Positions 23,308 to 32,891 are shown, numbered from the stretch's first letter. The stretch is DNA of 64,000 nucleotides from Candidatus Woesearchaeota archaeon (GCA_018302815.1 JAGVZE010000007.1:230993-294992), one strand, 5' to 3'. Notes: generated by a model from the letters alone, not told the origin. Made by a program: numbers and translations.

Positions 23308-23670
23308 ATGATGACTGATATTCCTGACGAACCTAAAGTTTGGCTAAATTTTTTGGATGGAACACAAAAACCACTTGATGAGGTTGTCCATCAAATGATT
23401 GAGAAATCCGCGCAAACAGGTCTTCCGGTTGGTTTTAGCGGGCACACAATACTTTGCGAACTTGAAGAGGTGGAGATTGGAACAGACTGCAATTCTTGCA
23501 AGCATGCTTGTTGGGAATCGGACAAATGCGAAATTGGACAACCACAAACCGCTGATTATGACTCGTCGGTTGTCTACAATCAAACAGGAAATAGATGCCA
23601 GAAATATGTTCGCATCGAAGGCATTGAATGCACATGCGATGAAGAATCAATAGACGACGATTTTGAATAG
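23308..23670 (+). CDS. Cys-rich hypothetical protein
   Basis: A 120-residue soluble acidic protein with nine cysteines, eight of them within residues 65-115 (CNSCKHACWESDKC, NRCQKYV, IECTCDEE). The spacing suggests metal or iron-sulfur binding, although no family is recognised. Its N-terminal half contains DEVVHQMIEKSAQTGLPVGF. TATA TTTATAAA lies about 26 nt upstream; ATG 23311 is an equally good start. Confidence 0.6.
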   Translation: MMTDIPDEPKVWLNFLDGTQKPLDEVVHQMIEKSAQTGLPVGFSGHTILCELEEVEIGTDCNSCKHACWESDKCEIGQPQTADYDSSVVYNQTGNRCQKYVRIEGIECTCDEESIDDDFE

Positions 23671-23725
23671 TATTGTTCCGTATTATTCACTTTTTTCGTA
23701 AAACAGAAATCCATTCCAGATATTC

Positions 23726-23942
23726 AATCCACGAACTCAATTCCCAACTCGGCCTGTATCTCATCTCCAAACTTTAAGAAAGTTTGATCAAATCGCTCCT
23801 CGTTTCGGTTCCAGAAGCAACTTCATAAATCCCTTCTGCGAAGGGATGTTTGCTACTCTTCTCTCACCTCAACGATGTCGCGAGAACCAGATTTATAGCA
23901 TTGCTAATCCACGAACTCAATTCCCAACTCGGCCTGTATCTC
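23726..23942. repeat. 37-bp direct repeat of the ftsZ1 3' end enclosing a hairpin-rich segment
   Basis: The last 12 codons and stop of ftsZ1 (23906-23942 on the plus strand) recur exactly at 23726-23762, 180 nt away. The segment between them holds hairpins AAACTTT-AAG-AAAGTTT near 23769 and ATCCCTTC-TGC-GAAGGGAT near 23822, and no gene. The duplicated end could restore the stop and terminal codons after an insertion. Confidence 0.85.
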
Positions 23943-25022
23943 TTCTCTTGTCGCATCTGAAAGCCGCTTTGCTTTACCGAAAATCTGCGGAGACTTGACG
24001 CCGGTCACGATAATCATCGCTCTTAACGTCTTGCCCAAATCCTCGTATATCTGAGCGCCCCAAATGATTTTAGCATCTTCTGAAAGGCGTTGAGAGATTG
24101 TTTCGACAACTCTGCGCGCTTCATTGAGCGTTAAATCCTTGCTTCCTGAAACATTTATGAGCGCGCCTGTAGCGCCAGTGATGTCGACGTCGAGAAGCGG
24201 GTTGTTGATAGCTTTTTCAACAGCTTCGACAGCGCGATTCTCAGAGTCGGATTCGCCAACACCTATCAATGCAACACCGCCGTTGCTCATAACTGCGCGA
24301 ATATCGGCAAAATCAAGATTCACAAGACCAGTTCTTGTCACAAGCTCTGCGATTCCTTTGACAGCGCTAGTTAGAATCTCATCAGAGACTTTGAATGCAG
24401 TATGAAGCGGCAAATCAGGAGCGAGTTCGAGCAGTTTGTCGTTAGGAACAACGATAAGAGTATCAACCCATTGCTGAAGTTTTTCCAATCCAACAACAGC
24501 GTTCTCATAACGCTTGTTGCCCTCCATCGTGAAAGGCATAGTCACGATGCCAACAACTAACGTTCCCATCTTCTTAGCAATTTCAGCCACGACAGGAGCG
24601 GAACCAGTACCGGTACCGCCACCAAGACCGCAAGTGATAAAAATCATATCAGAACCGGTAAGAGCATTCTTGATATCATGCTCGTTCTCTCTAGCAGCTT
24701 CTTCACCAAGCTTAGGGTCGGAACCCGCGCCCATGCCTTTAGTTCGCTCTCGTCCGATTAAAATCTTTTTTTCTGCAGTGGTGTAAAGCAAATCCTGAGC
24801 GTCAGTGTTGATAGCTATAGTTTCCGCGCCGTGAATACCAACCTCTGCGATACGATTAATAGTATTATTACCACCACCGCCACAGCCGATGACTTTAATC
24901 GAAGCGCGCTGCTTTGCGAGCAACTCTTCTAGCTCGGTATCTAACGGATGAGTAGAATTTTTCTTATGAGTCAGTTTAGGATCATTCACAACTGGCTGCT
25001 GCGGACGTATAAACGGCATCAT
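23904..25022 (-). CDS. ftsZ1: Cell division protein FtsZ, FtsZ1 clade
   Basis: A tubulin-like GTPase with [15 protein letters not shown], the tubulin signature [33 protein letters not shown] and [20 protein letters not shown]. The VVPNDKLL wording and C-terminal region are those of archaeal FtsZ1, complementing ftsZ2 at 4304. It polymerises at the division site. The ATG at 25022 is preferred because a TATA (CTTAAATATCCC on the minus strand) is near 25068 and GGTGA with GGGG lies before it; the frame extends to 25055. Its 3' end is duplicated downstream. Confidence 0.94.
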   Translation of the reverse strand: MMPFIRPQQPVVNDPKLTHKKNSTHPLDTELEELLAKQRASIKVIGCGGGGNNTINRIAEVGIHGAETIAINTDAQDLLYTTAEKKILIGRERTKGMGAGSDPKLGEEAARENEHDIKNALTGSDMIFITCGLGGGTGTGSAPVVAEIAKKMGTLVVGIVTMPFTMEGNKRYENAVVGLEKLQQWVDTLIVVPNDKLLELAPDLPLHTAFKVSDEILTSAVKGIAELVTRTGLVNLDFADIRAVMSNGGVALIGVGESDSENRAVEAVEKAINNPLLDVDITGATGALINVSGSKDLTLNEARRVVETISQRLSEDAKIIWGAQIYEDLGKTLRAMIIVTGVKSPQIFGKAKRLSDATREEIQAELGIEFVD

Positions 25023-25137
25023 TTTTTTCCCCTTTTCACCAATAAAAAACATCACGGCATGGGATATTTAAGGATTGTGCTGTGAGAGACTATAGTTGGG
25101 CGAAATTCTTATAAGGCGCGTCTTTGCGCTCACGCAT

Positions 25138-25929
25138 ATGGACGAAAACTTGCGAGAGCTTGAACGGGTGAAAGACATGAATCCTGACGATAGAGCTGTG
25201 TTCGAAAGATGGTTATCCGCAAAACGTCGAAGCGGAACCTCGTTAACGGCCATAGTTCAAAATTTCTATGATACCTCCATGTTAGCACAAAATCTTAAAC
25301 AAATAATAGTTTCGCAAGCAAGAAAGATAGATCCGTTTCCGACGGAAACTCTGCGCGAGTTAGTCGAGGGACAGCAGGATCGCACAGAAAATCGCCAAAA
25401 ACCCGCAATTTGCATATACCCTGAACTATATCGCTCAGAAAACCAAACGAATGTGCTTTTTCTCACTCCTGAAGGTCTATTCTGGCATCCAATATCGTGT
25501 CCGCACTTCACTAACCCCGACGCTTCAAAAAAAGAAGAACGCATGCGCAGCTACATAGATTATTTCGATACTACCTTCACGAGCATAGCCAAACTCGTCC
25601 TTTCACAACAAGCAAAACACTTGCAGCCATTCCCAACCATGGAATTCATTGGAGATAGAGGTGCGCAAATCATTCGTCCCGGCATTCTCATTGAACCATT
25701 TAACGTGCGAAGAACCCCCGGTCCGGTAGAATACGATCAAATAATTCTGGCAGAAGATGGAAGGCTGCGACTCGGATATTTGGGCTCATCTGCTGACCTA
25801 GAAGGCGAGCGACAAACCATTCCAAGCTATTGGTGGGGGCACAACGAATTAGAAGCCAACGATACAGAATACGTGCAATATTATGAAACCTCGCTTAAAG
25901 CATTAGAGAACGCGCGGTCAGGACGCTGA
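25138..25929 (+). CDS. Hypothetical protein (263 residues)
   Basis: No family is recognised. It starts MDENLRELERVKDMNPDDRA, with a helical N-terminal region and two similar stretches, SQARKIDPFPTETLREL and SQQAKHLQPFPTMEFIG, which suggests an internal duplication. There is no signal peptide. TATA CTTATAAGG lies about 27 nt upstream of this ATG, so the earlier in-frame start at 25096 is unlikely. It is divergent from ftsZ1. Confidence 0.6.
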   Translation: MDENLRELERVKDMNPDDRAVFERWLSAKRRSGTSLTAIVQNFYDTSMLAQNLKQIIVSQARKIDPFPTETLRELVEGQQDRTENRQKPAICIYPELYRSENQTNVLFLTPEGLFWHPISCPHFTNPDASKKEERMRSYIDYFDTTFTSIAKLVLSQQAKHLQPFPTMEFIGDRGAQIIRPGILIEPFNVRRTPGPVEYDQIILAEDGRLRLGYLGSSADLEGERQTIPSYWWGHNELEANDTEYVQYYETSLKALENARSGR

Positions 25930-25930
25930 A

Positions 25931-26296
25931 TTATTTCTTCTCAATTGTGAGCGTAGCAAGAACTTGTCTTGGAGAATTCATAGCTTCGTACTCGATAGTA
26001 CCTGAGTATCCCTGCACGTGCCTGCGCATTTCAAGCTCGATCCTAGCCCCAGTAGGATTTTGACAATATCCGCCGTTGTACAATTCAACTTTGACCGCGC
26101 AGAATCGCAAGTTAGAATCTAACAGGGCCATGGACTGATCAATTGCTTGTGTATCATCAATTGCGCACATGGCATTCGCAAGCATTTTCGCAGTAAGATT
26201 GCCCTGCGCACACCTGCAAAAAGGCTCGCTAACAAAAGAAATCTTGTACTTCTCACCAGACATCACTCCTGCTGCGACAAGAAGCTCTTCGATCAT
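25931..26296 (-). CDS. Hypothetical protein (121 residues)
   Basis: A soluble protein beginning MIEELLVAAGVMSGEKYKISF and containing FCRCAQGN. It resembles no family I can name. It lies 3 nt downstream of the FKBP isomerase gene and is probably co-transcribed with it, which is the only clue to function. Confidence 0.55.
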   Translation of the reverse strand: MIEELLVAAGVMSGEKYKISFVSEPFCRCAQGNLTAKMLANAMCAIDDTQAIDQSMALLDSNLRFCAVKVELYNGGYCQNPTGARIELEMRRHVQGYSGTIEYEAMNSPRQVLATLTIEKK

Positions 26297-26299
26297 GTT

Positions 26300-26983
26300 T
26301 TAGTGTTTATGTGTCGGATCGTCGCAGTGGTGCTCGTGGCTTGGCATCTGTGTGAGAGTGTATTCCACTTCAACGTTTGTGAGTTCCTTGATGTTCTTTG
26401 AAAGCTCATCAAGAATTTCCTGCGGAAGCTGCGGCATCTCAACATTCGCCTTGTTGCCCGTGACTTCAACTTTCGTGCTAAGACCCAGCAAGACCTTAAG
26501 AACGCTCTCAACTTGAACTTTCTTGTCAGTCACAAGCTTCTTTAGCTTGATTTGGTAAACAACATCTCTTCCTGCGAGAGGATGGTTGAAATCAACAACA
26601 GTCCTTCCGCCGCCTGAAGACTTGATAATGCCTATATGGCCATCAATGTTAAGTCTTAAACCAGTGACCGGCTTGATACCCTGCTCTTCAAACTTACTTG
26701 TAGGAATCATCTTGAGCATCTCAGGGTCCTTCTTGCCGAAAGCGTGCTCAGGCGCAAGCTCGACAGTGTAGTCGCCCAATTCTTTACCCAAAATAAAATC
26801 ATCAAGACCCGGAAGCATATGCTTCTCGCCAACACAAATCACTATAGGCTGGTACTGCGCGCCCTTGGCATGAATCTGACTGTCCTTCGCAGTCTTCTCA
26901 TCAGTAGTATCGAACACTTCATTCGAATCCTTAATCCTACCAGTGTACTCAAGCTCCACAAAATCGTGTTTCTTAATTGCCAT
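26300..26983 (-). CDS. FKBP-type peptidyl-prolyl isomerase (SlyD-like)
   Basis: A 227-residue FKBP with the N-terminal strand DFVELEYTGRIKDSNEVFDTT, the active-site segment GEKHMLPGLDDFILGKELGD, an inserted-in-flap chaperone domain (PEHAFGKKDPEMLKMIP...), and the return strand VDFNHPLAGRDVVYQIKL. About 75 extra residues follow, and the C-terminus is His-rich (HEHHCDDPTHKH), as in metal-binding SlyD. It speeds proline isomerisation and aids folding. A CTTTAAAAACC TATA element lies 27 nt upstream. Confidence 0.93.
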   Translation of the reverse strand: MAIKKHDFVELEYTGRIKDSNEVFDTTDEKTAKDSQIHAKGAQYQPIVICVGEKHMLPGLDDFILGKELGDYTVELAPEHAFGKKDPEMLKMIPTSKFEEQGIKPVTGLRLNIDGHIGIIKSSGGGRTVVDFNHPLAGRDVVYQIKLKKLVTDKKVQVESVLKVLLGLSTKVEVTGNKANVEMPQLPQEILDELSKNIKELTNVEVEYTLTQMPSHEHHCDDPTHKH

Positions 26984-27028
26984 GCGAAAAGAGGGAACGA
27001 TGGTGGTTTTTAAAGGTGTCGCTTATGA

Positions 27029-27200
27029 CGGTAGATGGCACGAAGGAAGACGGCAGGACGGCGGGACGGAATGACGGCGGAATGGGAGGACGGAAGACGG
27101 TCGGTACGGAAGACGGCTGGATGGGAGGAAGGCTGACGGAGGACGGCAAGACGGTAGGACGGACGACTGTAGGAAGTAGGAAGGACGGATTGTCGGCAGA
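27029..27200. repeat. GACGG-rich low-complexity island 1
   Basis: About 170 nt composed mainly of variants of GGACGG, AGACGG and TGACGG, purine-rich on the plus strand, between the FKBP and CMP-kinase-like genes. Frames through it on both strands are repeat translations and not genes. Confidence 0.8.
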
Positions 27201-27219
27201 CGGATGCGCTGAAAAAGAC

Positions 27220-27762
27220 TCAATTCATCCTTTTCTTCACTTCCGCCAGAATTCTTTTGACAGTCTCCTGCGGACTTAACTTCGTCGTGTCGATGACCAA
27301 ATCGTAGTTCTTCAGGTTCAGATAATCAATCTTGTACCACTTTTTGTACCTTGAATTGTCATTTTCCATGCGCGCATTCATACGTTCGTAAAGCTCGTTC
27401 GCAGATGACGCCTTCTCTTCATCAGGGCGCTGGTCTTTGAAGACCCTCTTTGCAGCTTCCTTCAAATCAACATCAAGAAACACTTTGAAGCTTTTCGGCA
27501 CAAAATGCCAGGCAGTCCTGCTGTCGAGAACTAGATTATTCTGCTCTTTTCCCATTTTCTCTATAAGTTTGTCGCACTCATCATCAGTCCAGCGTTCAGT
27601 TTCGCCAATCTTGTTGAGTTCGTCAATCGTAAGGCCGCGCTCCATCGCGATTTTCCCGCGCAAATCGCCCCCTGAGAAATAATCATACTTGAGCTCTTTG
27701 GCAATGAGTTTTCCAACTGTGCTCTTGCCCGAGCCGGGCTTACCCATGATCGTTATGATCAT
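27220..27762 (-). CDS. Cytidylate kinase-like P-loop kinase
   Basis: The protein starts MIITIMGKPGSGKSTVGKL, a Walker A motif, followed by YDYFSGGDLRGKIAMERGL, the NMP-binding pattern of archaeal cytidylate kinases, and LVLDSRTAWHFVP and FLDVDLKEAAKRV. It would phosphorylate CMP or dCMP, or a related nucleotide, with ATP. The ATG at 27762 lies 27 nt from TTTATAAAG on the minus strand; the frame runs upstream to 27846 into the divergent gene. About 180 residues, the usual size. Confidence 0.85.
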   Translation of the reverse strand: MIITIMGKPGSGKSTVGKLIAKELKYDYFSGGDLRGKIAMERGLTIDELNKIGETERWTDDECDKLIEKMGKEQNNLVLDSRTAWHFVPKSFKVFLDVDLKEAAKRVFKDQRPDEEKASSANELYERMNARMENDNSRYKKWYKIDYLNLKNYDLVIDTTKLSPQETVKRILAEVKKRMN

Positions 27763-27822
27763 ACGACGCCAGTATGCCCAAACCTTTATAAACCCATCTT
27801 TTGGGAACACTTTTGTGAGAGA

Positions 27823-28599
27823 ATGAAGACAATCGAAATAACCCAACGGCTAAGCGACGCTTTTCGCGACGCTACGGGCGATAAGAACGATTTACACCAG
27901 AAATATGCCCTGGGATTCCACCTTGAATTTCTAATCGAAGACGCAGCGCAGCAAACAGCTGAAGAAGACAATGTCGGCAATAGGTGCGTATCAATTAGCA
28001 CAGATTTCAAAAAACCACTCCCAATAGATTCAGAAGTCACAATAGAAGTCAAAAAAATAAACGATTTTGGCCATTATACTGCGATGATGCGCCACCACGC
28101 AGACCTAGTCGCGACATCCGCGCTCATTTATTCGCTTGACGGCTCACTTTGCGCAGGAATAGGATTGTACAAAAGAATGAGCGAAGAAATCAAATTCTAC
28201 CTCGAGGATTTAGCAAATGGACGCAAACCGTTATCATACCGCCTATGCAAAGATCAAGCGCTAGCGACAACGCTTGGATTCGAGCGCGACGAACACGCGA
28301 TGAGAAACCAGCTTCTTGCCCTATCAAGCAACGCGCTACTGCAAACACAAGGAGACAAACTCAAAGGAAAAATCCCTGCGTACACACAGCACACAATAGT
28401 CATCCATCCGTACGCGCACAAAATCGGCGAAGAAGAAGTCGTTTTACGCACAGCACTCGCACACCAAGAACGAAACTCATGGACAGGATTCGTCTATGGC
28501 GAACTTGCCGACCAAAGGCTAAAAACCCCGCTTTTTTCAGCCCAACTCTCGATAATGGCGATATCGCCAAAAGCGCTAGATAGACTCCTTAAAGAATAA
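27823..28599 (+). CDS. Hotdog-fold protein, probable tandem MaoC/thioesterase-like domains
   Basis: A 258-residue protein. The first half contains [20 protein letters not shown], resembling the (R)-hydratase/MaoC pattern with Asp and His, then AAQQTAEED and [23 protein letters not shown], the strand order of a hotdog fold. The second half looks like a degenerate repeat. It may act on acyl-CoA or acyl-thioesters; the substrate is unknown. It shares a divergent promoter region with the CMP-kinase-like gene. Confidence 0.6.
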   Translation: MKTIEITQRLSDAFRDATGDKNDLHQKYALGFHLEFLIEDAAQQTAEEDNVGNRCVSISTDFKKPLPIDSEVTIEVKKINDFGHYTAMMRHHADLVATSALIYSLDGSLCAGIGLYKRMSEEIKFYLEDLANGRKPLSYRLCKDQALATTLGFERDEHAMRNQLLALSSNALLQTQGDKLKGKIPAYTQHTIVIHPYAHKIGEEEVVLRTALAHQERNSWTGFVYGELADQRLKTPLFSAQLSIMAISPKALDRLLKE

Positions 28600-28603
28600 A
28601 CGG

Positions 28604-28690
28604 CGAGACGGTGGGACGGCTGACGGTAGGACGGCGGGACGGAAGACGGCGAGAAGGCAGACGGAAGGATGGTTGGCGGCGGGACAGACA
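28604..28690. repeat. GACGG-rich low-complexity island 2
   Basis: Roughly 90 nt of GACGG variants with the same composition as island 1, between the hotdog protein and the thermosome gene. No coding signal. Confidence 0.75.
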
Positions 28691-28758
28691 GCATGAATGC
28701 CGATAAATCCATAATCCTTATAAAGACCCTCAAAACAACCAGTCTTGGGTGATTTACA

Positions 28759-30393
28759 ATGGGCAAAGAAATACAACCAATCTTTATCTTGCCGGAAGGC
28801 ACACAGAGAACAACAGGAAGGAACGCGCAGCGCAACAACATAATGGCCGCGAAACTCGTCGCAGAGACAGTACGCACCACGCTTGGCCCCAAAGGAATGG
28901 ACAAGATGATTGTCGATTCAATGGGCGACATCACAATCACTAACGACGGTGTCACAATTCTTGAAGAAATGCACGTCGAACATCCAGCGGCTAAGATGAT
29001 AGTTGAAGTCGCCAAAACCCAAGAAGAGGAAGTAGGCGATGGAACCACCACTGCAGTCGTTATCGCAGGAGAACTTCTTAGACGAGCTGAGGAATTGCTC
29101 GATCAAAACGTTCACCCAACAGTTATCGCGAAAGGATATCGATTGGCAGAACAGAAAGCTCAGGAAGTCCTCAATTCGATAGCCGAAAACGTCTCCGAAA
29201 AAGACGAGTCCCTTCTTCGTAAAATAGCAGGAACCGCGCTCACAGGTAAAGCCGCCGAAAGCGCCAAAGAGATTCTCTCTGAAATCGCGGTCAAAGCGGT
29301 CAAACGCGTAATAGAATACGACAACGGACACGTACACTTCGACAAAGAACACATCAAGCTCGAGAAAAGGACAGGCGATTCTGTCGAACACACTGAACTA
29401 ATTGAAGGGATTGTTTTGGAGAAAGAAGCAGTCCACCCAGGGATGCCAAAGATGATAAAAGCTCCCAAGATAGCGCTAATCGATTCAGCAATAGAAATCA
29501 AAGACACCGAAATCGATGCGAAAATAGAGATAACAGACCCAATGCAAATGCAGGCATTCCTCAACCAAGAAGAAAAAATGCTCAAAGACATGGTTGAACA
29601 AATCGCTCTAAGCGGAGCAAATGTCTTGTTCTGCCAAAAAGGCATCGATGACCTCGCGCAGCACTTCCTATCAAAGAAAAACATCTATGCCGCAAGACGC
29701 GTAAAGAAAAGCGACATGGAAGCGCTCTCACGTGCAACAGGCGCTCGCATAGTAACTAGTTTACGTGATTTGAATTCCAAAGACCTTGGAAGCGCAGGAA
29801 TGGTAGAAGAACGAAAAATCGGCTCAGAAGAAATGACTTTCGTCACCGGCTGCAAAAATCCGAAGTCGGTCACTATATTAGTGCGCGGCGGAACAGACCA
29901 CGTCGTGGACGAAGCTAAAAGAGCTCTAACTGACGCCATCGGCGATGTAGCCGCGTCTCTTAAACTTGGCAAGGTAGTGGCGGGTGCAGGCGCTCCCGAA
30001 ATGGAAGTCGCCAAAGAACTACGCAAGTATTCTGAAAGCTTATCTGGCAGAGAACAGCTCGCAGTCATGGCCTTCGCCCAAGCGATGGAAATCATACCGC
30101 GAACCCTCGCCGAAAACGCAGGAATGGACCCAATAGATATGTTGGTCGAGTTGAAAGTAGCGCACGACAAAAAACAAAAATGGGCAGGCGTTGATGTCTT
30201 CAAAGGAAAAGTAGTGGATTCCTGGAACGCAGGAGTTATCGAGCCGCTCAAGATAAAGACACAAGCGCTTAGCTCAGCTAGCGAGGTAGCACAGATGATA
30301 CTTCGCATTGATGACGTGATTGCTGGCTCAAACAAAGGCGGCGCTGCCCCACAAATGCCACCAGGAATGGGCGGGCACGGAATGGAATACTAA
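28759..30393 (+). CDS. Thermosome subunit (group II chaperonin)
   Basis: A 544-residue chaperonin with [22 protein letters not shown], the ATPase motif [15 protein letters not shown] near residue 93, the apical-domain helical protrusion region, [16 protein letters not shown] near residue 415, and a Gly/Met-rich C-terminus ending GMGGHGMEY. It folds cytosolic proteins in an ATP-driven double ring. The start follows a GGTGATTTACA Shine-Dalgarno. It is typical in length for archaeal subunits. Confidence 0.97.
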   Translation: MGKEIQPIFILPEGTQRTTGRNAQRNNIMAAKLVAETVRTTLGPKGMDKMIVDSMGDITITNDGVTILEEMHVEHPAAKMIVEVAKTQEEEVGDGTTTAVVIAGELLRRAEELLDQNVHPTVIAKGYRLAEQKAQEVLNSIAENVSEKDESLLRKIAGTALTGKAAESAKEILSEIAVKAVKRVIEYDNGHVHFDKEHIKLEKRTGDSVEHTELIEGIVLEKEAVHPGMPKMIKAPKIALIDSAIEIKDTEIDAKIEITDPMQMQAFLNQEEKMLKDMVEQIALSGANVLFCQKGIDDLAQHFLSKKNIYAARRVKKSDMEALSRATGARIVTSLRDLNSKDLGSAGMVEERKIGSEEMTFVTGCKNPKSVTILVRGGTDHVVDEAKRALTDAIGDVAASLKLGKVVAGAGAPEMEVAKELRKYSESLSGREQLAVMAFAQAMEIIPRTLAENAGMDPIDMLVELKVAHDKKQKWAGVDVFKGKVVDSWNAGVIEPLKIKTQALSSASEVAQMILRIDDVIAGSNKGGAAPQMPPGMGGHGMEY

Positions 30394-30435
30394 TGCGGCA
30401 AGATATTTATAAAACAACAATTTGAGGTTTTGCAC

Positions 30436-30987
30436 ATGGGCTATTCTGAAAATGAACGTGAAGGAAGTTGGGTTGAGGCACTGGGCTGCACAAGCTGCTT
30501 AGCATTAGTGGGAGTTCTTGGTGCTGGATTTTTAACAGCACTCTCTGATGAGTCCAAACGAGCGCAAGAATTAGCCACTGCAGACGCAGCACGACCAAGA
30601 CAAGTAATCAGCGGCAGAATCATAAGAGAAGTCCAAATACCCGCATTACCTGAACGCGACCAAAGAGAATATCCATACTGGGTGATGGTCACCACGGATC
30701 AAGGCGAAATCAAAATCAACTTCGATACTGACGACCCATTCTATGAACCAGGGCAAAAACATAACGCGGGAGTGTACTTTCGACCCGGAAGCTACAGGAA
30801 TCGAGCGCTCGACCTTGACGCGATGCTTGACGTTGGAGATACGATAAGCTTCAAAACAAAAGAAGACAGCGGAGCAGAACGCCAAATATACGAACTCATC
30901 CGCGTCGACAAAGCAGGAATAGACCGCACAGTTCAATCAATCGATAGCTCAGTATCGGCTGTCGAGAGCTCCTCAACCAAGCGATAA
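30436..30987 (+). CDS. Membrane-anchored protein, unknown function
   Basis: The 183-residue protein has one hydrophobic segment near residues 18-36 (TSCLALVGVLGAGFLTAL), then a mostly beta extracytoplasmic domain with VISGRIIREVQIPA and YWVMVTTDQGEIKINFDTDD. The ATG at 30436 lies 28 nt after ATTTATAAAAC; a TTG at 30430 is in frame. No family recognised. Confidence 0.55.
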   Translation: MGYSENEREGSWVEALGCTSCLALVGVLGAGFLTALSDESKRAQELATADAARPRQVISGRIIREVQIPALPERDQREYPYWVMVTTDQGEIKINFDTDDPFYEPGQKHNAGVYFRPGSYRNRALDLDAMLDVGDTISFKTKEDSGAERQIYELIRVDKAGIDRTVQSIDSSVSAVESSSTKR

Positions 30988-31035
30988 ATTTTCGTTGAAT
31001 AGAGCAAACTACGCTAACATCGCACATAACATTAA

Positions 31036-31251
31036 CTAAAGCAACCGCTTCAAAACTTCTTTCTTTTTTCTTAAGAATTCAATATGCTCCAGAGTTTCGG
31101 CTGTTTCGCCTTTTGAAACGAGGTCGAGATAACATTCAAGGTCTTTTAGCTCTTTTTCAAGTTCTAAACGCTTGCCCGTTTTGAGCTCGCGCTGCTTTTG
31201 AGACTCAAACGATTTGATGTCGTATACCTCTTTTGGGAGCTTTGCGGCCAT
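31036..31251 (-). CDS. Small coiled-coil protein
   Basis: A 71-residue highly charged, helical protein starting MAAKLPKEVYDIKSFESQK, with a C-terminal coiled coil. No family recognised. Its promoter region is shared with the divergent coiled-coil gene pair at 31354. Confidence 0.55.
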   Translation of the reverse strand: MAAKLPKEVYDIKSFESQKQRELKTGKRLELEKELKDLECYLDLVSKGETAETLEHIEFLRKKKEVLKRLL

Positions 31252-31353
31252 ACTGCTCTTGCAGTACTCGTTCTTTAAAAGCCTTTTCGCCGTAGAAATC
31301 TTTATATATACTCCTTCCTCTATTTTACGAAAAGCAAAAGAAGGTGATTAGCT

Positions 31354-31872
31354 ATGCCAGACGTTCCTCCATCAGAAGAAGAATACGAACTTCTCCCGCA
31401 CAAAGAGATTGAAGAGCTCAAAGATGAGCTTGCGAAACTAAAAGAATTCGAGATTGCTCCAAGCAAGAAGCTTCACGTCAGCTTGATGGAGCTCAACGCC
31501 AAATTGGACAAACTGCTCACGATTTTTGAAGACGCCTCCCACGAAATGCGAGTCGAAGAAGGAGGGCTCAATTTCACAGAGAAAATGAAGCCCCTGCTTG
31601 AAAAGATGAACAAGATACTAGAGCAGAACTCTGAAATCGCATCAGGCATCTTGGCTCTCGCCGATATGGTCAAAGGAGTGAAGCCGGCAAGTGAACTGCA
31701 CGAAGAACCTGAACTTCCGATGCCGATGCCTGCTATGAGGCCAAGCGCAGGAATGCCACCTATGCCGCCAGGACTTCCACCGCTACAAGGACAAGGAGTT
31801 CCGCCGCCCCCTTCAGCCGCAGGACTGCCACCGCTCCCACCGCTTCCAAAACGAAGAACCTTCGGACTATGA
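31354..31872 (+). CDS. Coiled-coil protein with Pro/Met-rich C-terminal tail
   Basis: A 172-residue protein. Residues 15-110 are helical with heptad-like spacing (EIEELKDELAKLKEFEI, LMELNAKLDKLLTIF). Residues 120-165 are a flexible tail rich in Pro, Met and Gly, with runs such as PPMPPGLPPL. A clear GGTGA ribosome site precedes the ATG. It overlaps the next gene by 4 nt, so the two products probably work together. Function unknown. Confidence 0.7.
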   Translation: MPDVPPSEEEYELLPHKEIEELKDELAKLKEFEIAPSKKLHVSLMELNAKLDKLLTIFEDASHEMRVEEGGLNFTEKMKPLLEKMNKILEQNSEIASGILALADMVKGVKPASELHEEPELPMPMPAMRPSAGMPPMPPGLPPLQGQGVPPPPSAAGLPPLPPLPKRRTFGL

Positions 31873-32411
31873 ATGATTTTCTTAACCTTCCAGAAGAGCG
31901 AGTGGATAGAACAAAAAGCTCGGTTTTTCTGTACTATCTAGCGCGCGCATCAAGCAAATTAGAACATAGAGACATCGCGCACAAGAAAGTAAAACTCTCG
32001 ATAAATCAGCTCAAACAAATAAACGACAAACGCCTTTCTCAACATGTTGAGGAGTTGGAAGGTCATATCGCAGAAGCCTTACGCAGCGAAAAACAAATCA
32101 AAGCGCACCAGCAAGGAGAAGAAGGAGTGCATATTGAACTTACGCACAAGATAACCAAGCTTGAGCATAAACTCGGACGATATCTTGATACTCAAGATGA
32201 GCGCAAGAAACGCGTCGATGAACTCGAACGCAAGATAAAAGAGAAATTCGAAACAAAACGAAAAACAGTAGTTGATTCGAAAAAAGACATAGAACGACTA
32301 ACTAAACTCTACAAAGAAATAAAAAAAGACAAAAAACATTCAACTTCAGACCTGCTTCGCGTGGCAAACAAGATAGCCTCGCTCAAAGACGCGCTCAAGA
32401 TGGTTCAATAG
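31869..32411 (+). CDS. Coiled-coil protein, partner of the preceding gene
   Basis: A 180-residue, Lys/Glu-rich protein that is almost entirely helical (HKITKLEHKLGRYL, RVDELERKIKEKFETK). It starts within an ATGA overlap of the previous coiled-coil gene, so the two are co-translated. No enzymatic motif is seen; a structural or scaffold role is inference. Confidence 0.7.
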   Translation: MNDFLNLPEERVDRTKSSVFLYYLARASSKLEHRDIAHKKVKLSINQLKQINDKRLSQHVEELEGHIAEALRSEKQIKAHQQGEEGVHIELTHKITKLEHKLGRYLDTQDERKKRVDELERKIKEKFETKRKTVVDSKKDIERLTKLYKEIKKDKKHSTSDLLRVANKIASLKDALKMVQ

Positions 32412-32604
32412 CGTTCTGCGTTTTCTTCTCAAGGTCTTCTACCGGCTCTTGTTTCTTTTCCTTTGGCCTGCAATAAAAGCAATCGCACGGGTCGCTGGGA
32501 CGTTCCGGCTCGTACCACGGCTGATACGTCTTCGAATCCCGCCACGTCTCGTACTGGTTCACCATCAACGCGATAGCTACTAACAAGAGGATTTGCTCAA
32601 TCAT
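32395..32604 (-). CDS. Small membrane protein with CxxC-like motif
   Basis: The protein starts MIEQILLLVAIALMV, an N-terminal membrane anchor, followed by a Pro/Glu-rich tail with CDCFYC. The start overlaps the stop of the upstream gene (ATGA at 32601-32604). It is the last of four overlapping genes headed by phenylalanine hydroxylase. Confidence 0.5.
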   Translation of the reverse strand: MIEQILLLVAIALMVNQYETWRDSKTYQPWYEPERPSDPCDCFYCRPKEKKQEPVEDLEKKTQNAIEPS

Positions 32605-32891
32605 CTTGCCCACCCTGCCCGCCATCGGCTTCGAACCATCGCTATGCGGTATTCTCTATGTTCAGGGAATTCTCGGTCTAACTTCTCGATATGCGTTCCT
32701 TGCTCAAAAAGGTAAATCTTATTGAGCGCGTCAAAGTAATCCATTTTTGCATTTTTTAACGCAAGAGCCTCTTCAAAGAGCGCAGTCAATTCACCCGACA
32801 GCCTTCCTACAGCATGCGCAAGCCTGATTTTCGCAATATCATCGCCCTGCTCTGCCAACCTTTCCAATTTGCGCAACTCTTCATCCGCCAT
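32601..32891 (-). CDS. Hypothetical helical protein (96 residues)
   Basis: A soluble, charged helical protein starting MADEELRKLERLAEQGDDIAK. The first half resembles a single helical-repeat unit (LAEQGDDIAKIRLAHAVGRL). It overlaps its neighbours on both sides in the phenylalanine hydroxylase operon. No family recognised. Confidence 0.5.
   Translation of the reverse strand: MADEELRKLERLAEQGDDIAKIRLAHAVGRLSGELTALFEEALALKNAKMDYFDALNKIYLFEQGTHIEKLDREFPEHREYRIAMVRSRWRAGWAR

Noticed and set aside
26977..27279. 100-codon plus-strand frame through the GACGG island
   Set aside because: Its sequence is a translation of the simple repeat (DGR/GG patterns) with no promoter or conserved pattern.
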